DNA from: Doris montereyensis
Taxonomy: Eukaryota > Mollusca > Gastropoda > Nudibranchia > Dorididae
Reading direction: 5' to 3'
DNA length: 64,000 bases
NCBI GenBank assembly: GCA_037039925.1
Contig: JAXRKP010000221.1
Location: 112,001-176,000, forward strand
In this document: one piece after another, positions 1-64,000 of the stretch
Layout: each line of letters opens with the position of its first letter
Position numbering within the stretch: position 1 is the first letter of the stretch
Position numbers and translations under genes: made by a program
The notes under the pieces: model-generated
Database searches by the model: none
What the model was told of the DNA's origin: nothing
What the model saw: the letters and a program-made list of their open reading frames with translations, nothing else

Positions 1-118
1 TTTTATTATTTAAAAAATTCCTTTTCCTAAGGATTGAAAACATCTCAATGAAATTTAAACTAACCTTCCTCTCCCACCTCATTATGCATAGATTTAATAC
101 TCTTTGCACTCGATGGTC

Positions 119-61704
<61,586 letters not shown>

Positions 61705-61744
61705 CTCATAACACAAGGTATATTGGTTATTATCGAACAAATTT

Positions 61745-62757
61745 GTTGGGGGGGGGGAGGAGGGGGTCCTTTAACCACTACTACTGTACTTGGCCTGTCT
61801 AAATTAGCTGAAAAAGATTTATTTTTTTCAATTTTTTGTCATATGGTTGGCATGGGAACACCGCCATTTTGGATTTTCATTGCAAAAATAACAACTTCAT
61901 TTCAATAGGCTTTTTCAGTTATAAACAAAATTGCCTATAACTTTGCACACACGTTATTTGGTTCAATATCTAGGCTCACCCTGGAGCTTTTTGGATAAAT
62001 GAAACGGTTTTCATTTTATGAATTTTTTGAAAATGCATATAGCAACCTTTCCAATTTTTGGCAAATTTAATCACAAAAAAATTCATTTTGCAAAATTTTG
62101 AAGAGATATCAAAAAAGGCTATTGGATGAAATTTATATTCATTTTATACATGTTATATATCAAATTTGGGAGCAATAAAAAAAGTAGATCGCATATCACT
62201 GTCAAAAAGTAACATTTTGAGAAAATCGTATTTTTAACAATTTTTCCGTTATTTTAATGTTTTTTCGCGTACAAACCTAGATCTATTAAAGAATAATATA
62301 ATACTTTGAAACATCATACAGTCATGAGAGGCTATCAAATACTTCATGTCAACCCTATTTCAACTGCTCCAGATCCCTTATACTCTTGTCGAGATGTCAT
62401 TTTTCTTATAACAGGTGCACGGAATGTTTCCCTTAATATTCGGCCGATCTTAAATAATATTGATAATAATTCATCAAAAGAGATTCATCTGATAGCGTAC
62501 TTTGTGGTATTTAAAATGAGCACCAACTTGAAATACTTTAGACAAAATTTCCGGCTTTTTATGGTACAGCCGATGTGTGGAAGGTTAAGCCGTTATCATT
62601 TCTAAAATAAAATCGTATAAAATGAAAGAATCGATACTGAGCCTTTATTATGGTATGAACGTGAAGGGAATTAACTGCTCCATCCAGTAGCGCAATAAAA
62701 GGGTTTTGTCCCATTCGTGGTCAAACTGCCTTCTCAGGACCCCCCCCCCCCCCCCCC
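61745..62757. mobile_element. About 1-kb non-coding element bounded by G-run and C-run inverted ends
   Basis: The left end is an 11-G run then AGGAGGGGGTCC. The right end is GGAC followed by 17 C (62,739-62,757). So the ends are inverted repeats of (G)n..GGTCC. The interior is AT-rich and lacks a coding frame. It starts about 40 bp upstream of the e1 acceptor and abuts LINE copy 3 on the right. Confidence 0.5.
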
Positions 62758-62817
62758 AGACCAGTAGTAAAACAGGTATACCAATGTAGTATAAAAAGAT
62801 TTATCAGCGAAAGACGG

Positions 62818-63156
62818 ATGGATCTGAATGATAGCACAATAGAAGAAAAGTGGCAGATGTATAGAGAAACACTCCTCAGTTGTACTGAAGAGGTCTGTGG
62901 TAAGAAACAAATTAAAGGAGATAGGAAAAGAACAGCAGGGTGGAATGAAAAGGTCAAGATTAAGATCAAAGAAAAGAAGGATGCTGGGAAGAAATACTTG
63001 CAAACAAAGAGATCACAGGATAGAATAGATTACGTGAATAAAAGAACTATCGCCAAAGAGGAAGTGAGGAAAGCAAAACAGGAACAATGGGAAGAGTTTG
63101 GACAAAGACTTCAAGAAAGCTATCAAGGAAATCAAAAGCTGTTCTGGGGGCAATAA
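62818..63156 (+). pseudogene. LINE linker region
   Basis: Matches the linker of copy 1: ETLLSCTEEVCGKKQIKGDR, KERTAG-like RKRTAGWNEKVKIKIKEKKD, then KRTIAKEEVRKAKQEQWEEF. Lys/Glu-rich. No catalytic motif. Confidence 0.8.
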
Positions 63157-63516
63157 AGAGCATAGAAAGACCAAAGCATGCCCAATACGACAAATTAAGA
63201 ATGCCAAAGGAGAAATAATGAAAGAAGACAGCAAAATCATGGAAACATGGAGAAAGCATTTTTACCAATTACATAATCTCTCCAGAACTATGAAACGAGG
63301 AGTACAGATCAATTAGTAAGAGTAACAAGTAATCTAGAGGAGACAGCTGAAGATACAAATATATCAATGGAAGAAATCAAAACAGCTATAAGAAAAGTCA
63401 AATTAGGAAAAGTTCCAGGAGCAGATCAAGTTTATTCAGAAATGATTAAAAACCAAGGGAGAGAGGCAGACAAACTACTACATGCAATATGCCAACAAGC
63501 ATAGAAGTCCAAAGAG

Positions 63517-63950
63517 GTGCCAGACGACTGGACAATGGGAACGGTAGTACCAATATATAAGAAAGGATCAACTATGGAATGCTCAAACTACAGAGGGATA
63601 TCACTACTTAGCGTTCCAGGAAAAGTATATGCCAGGATACTGGAAATGAGACTAAGGAAAAGAGTAGAGGATCAGATTGAAGAGCATCAGAGTGGATTTA
63701 GACCAGGAAAATGTACAAGACCACATGTTTACAATTAGACAAATAATAGAAAAAGTCCGTGAGAGAAACATTGACCTGCACCTGTGTTTTATTGACTTAG
63801 AGAAGGCATTTGATACTGTGAGGAGGGACGAACTATGGCATTCCTTAAAAAACACAATGTAGAGCAAAATTTAATAGAAGCCATTAAAAGTTTTTTAAAT
63901 AAACCAACATGTGCAGTGAGAGTAGCTGGAAACATATTTGCAGAATTTGA
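63517..63950 (+). pseudogene. LINE reverse transcriptase (frame-broken)
   Basis: First frame: DDWTMGTVVPIYKKGSTMEC, SNYRGISLLSVPGKVYARIL and EEHQSGFRPGKCT. After a shift near 63,715: DHMFTIRQIIEKVRERNIDL and CFIDLEKAFDTVRRDELW, with the motif-A aspartate in FIDLEKAFD. After another shift: a GVRQGCILNPLLF-type motif B at the window edge. Clearly a non-LTR reverse transcriptase. Confidence 0.9.
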
Positions 63951-64000
63951 TGTAGATATAGGAGTAAGACAGGGTTGTATCCTAAATCCTCTTTTGTTTA

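Larger units (their letters stand above)
62759..64000 (+). mobile_element. LINE copy 3 (5'-truncated, continues past the window)
   Basis: Same family as copies 1 and 2, on plus. It starts inside the post-endonuclease linker, directly after the C-run, and carries the reverse transcriptase region missing from copy 1. Frames are broken at about 63,160, 63,330, 63,500, 63,715 and 63,860, so it is dead. Confidence 0.88.

Overview
This is animal (metazoan) nuclear DNA. It is AT-rich and intron-rich, with GT-AG splice sites throughout, many microsatellites, and non-LTR retrotransposons, tRNA-derived SINEs and MITE-like repeats. The SINE family (a Leu/Ser-tRNA-like head with a conserved tail ending near GGCCTTGAAGGAAC) and the axonemal gene suggest an aquatic invertebrate, perhaps a mollusc. 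That taxonomic guess is inference only.

One gene fills almost the whole window. On the minus strand, from about 61.7 kb down to about 0.1 kb, I could place 69 coding exons (e1 to e69, numbered 5' to 3' of the transcript). They total about 11.3 kb of coding sequence, roughly 3,780 codons. They encode an axonemal dynein heavy chain that best fits the DNAH14 family. The order is: tail (e1-e27, 61.7-38.1 kb), linker and AAA1 with Walker A GPAGTGKT (e28-e33), AAA2 with GPTGGGKT (e34-e38), a charged insert (e39), AAA3 with GESGIGKT and FVDDLNMP (e40-e47), AAA4 with GLDGTGKST (e48-e53), stalk and microtubule-binding tip (e54-e61), and AAA5 (e62-e69). The first exons lie beyond or near the right side. 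AAA6 and the C-terminal domain lie beyond base 1.

The four P-loops and nearly all splice sites are well kept. However, about 22 exons or exon junctions need a small indel, usually one base and often in a short homopolymer, to keep the family reading frame. I think an error-prone assembly is the likeliest cause, but a recent pseudogene cannot be excluded from one sequence. Other exon-level curiosities are a tandem copy of a stalk exon that has lost its splice donor, and a candidate 21-nt in-frame microexon.

The introns carry the accessory content: three copies of one LINE family (8.97-10.47 kb and 26.48-29.21 kb on minus, 62.76 kb to the edge on plus), six copies of a tRNA-derived SINE (one nested in a LINE with a 10-bp target duplication), several inverted-repeat elements (30.9, 34.6, 36.3, 53.8, 61.7 kb), a 12-copy minisatellite at 5.07 kb, a 73-bp tandem array at 4.44 kb, a hexamer satellite at 18.8 kb, and long microsatellites. 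I saw no true tRNA, rRNA or CRISPR, and no second host gene.
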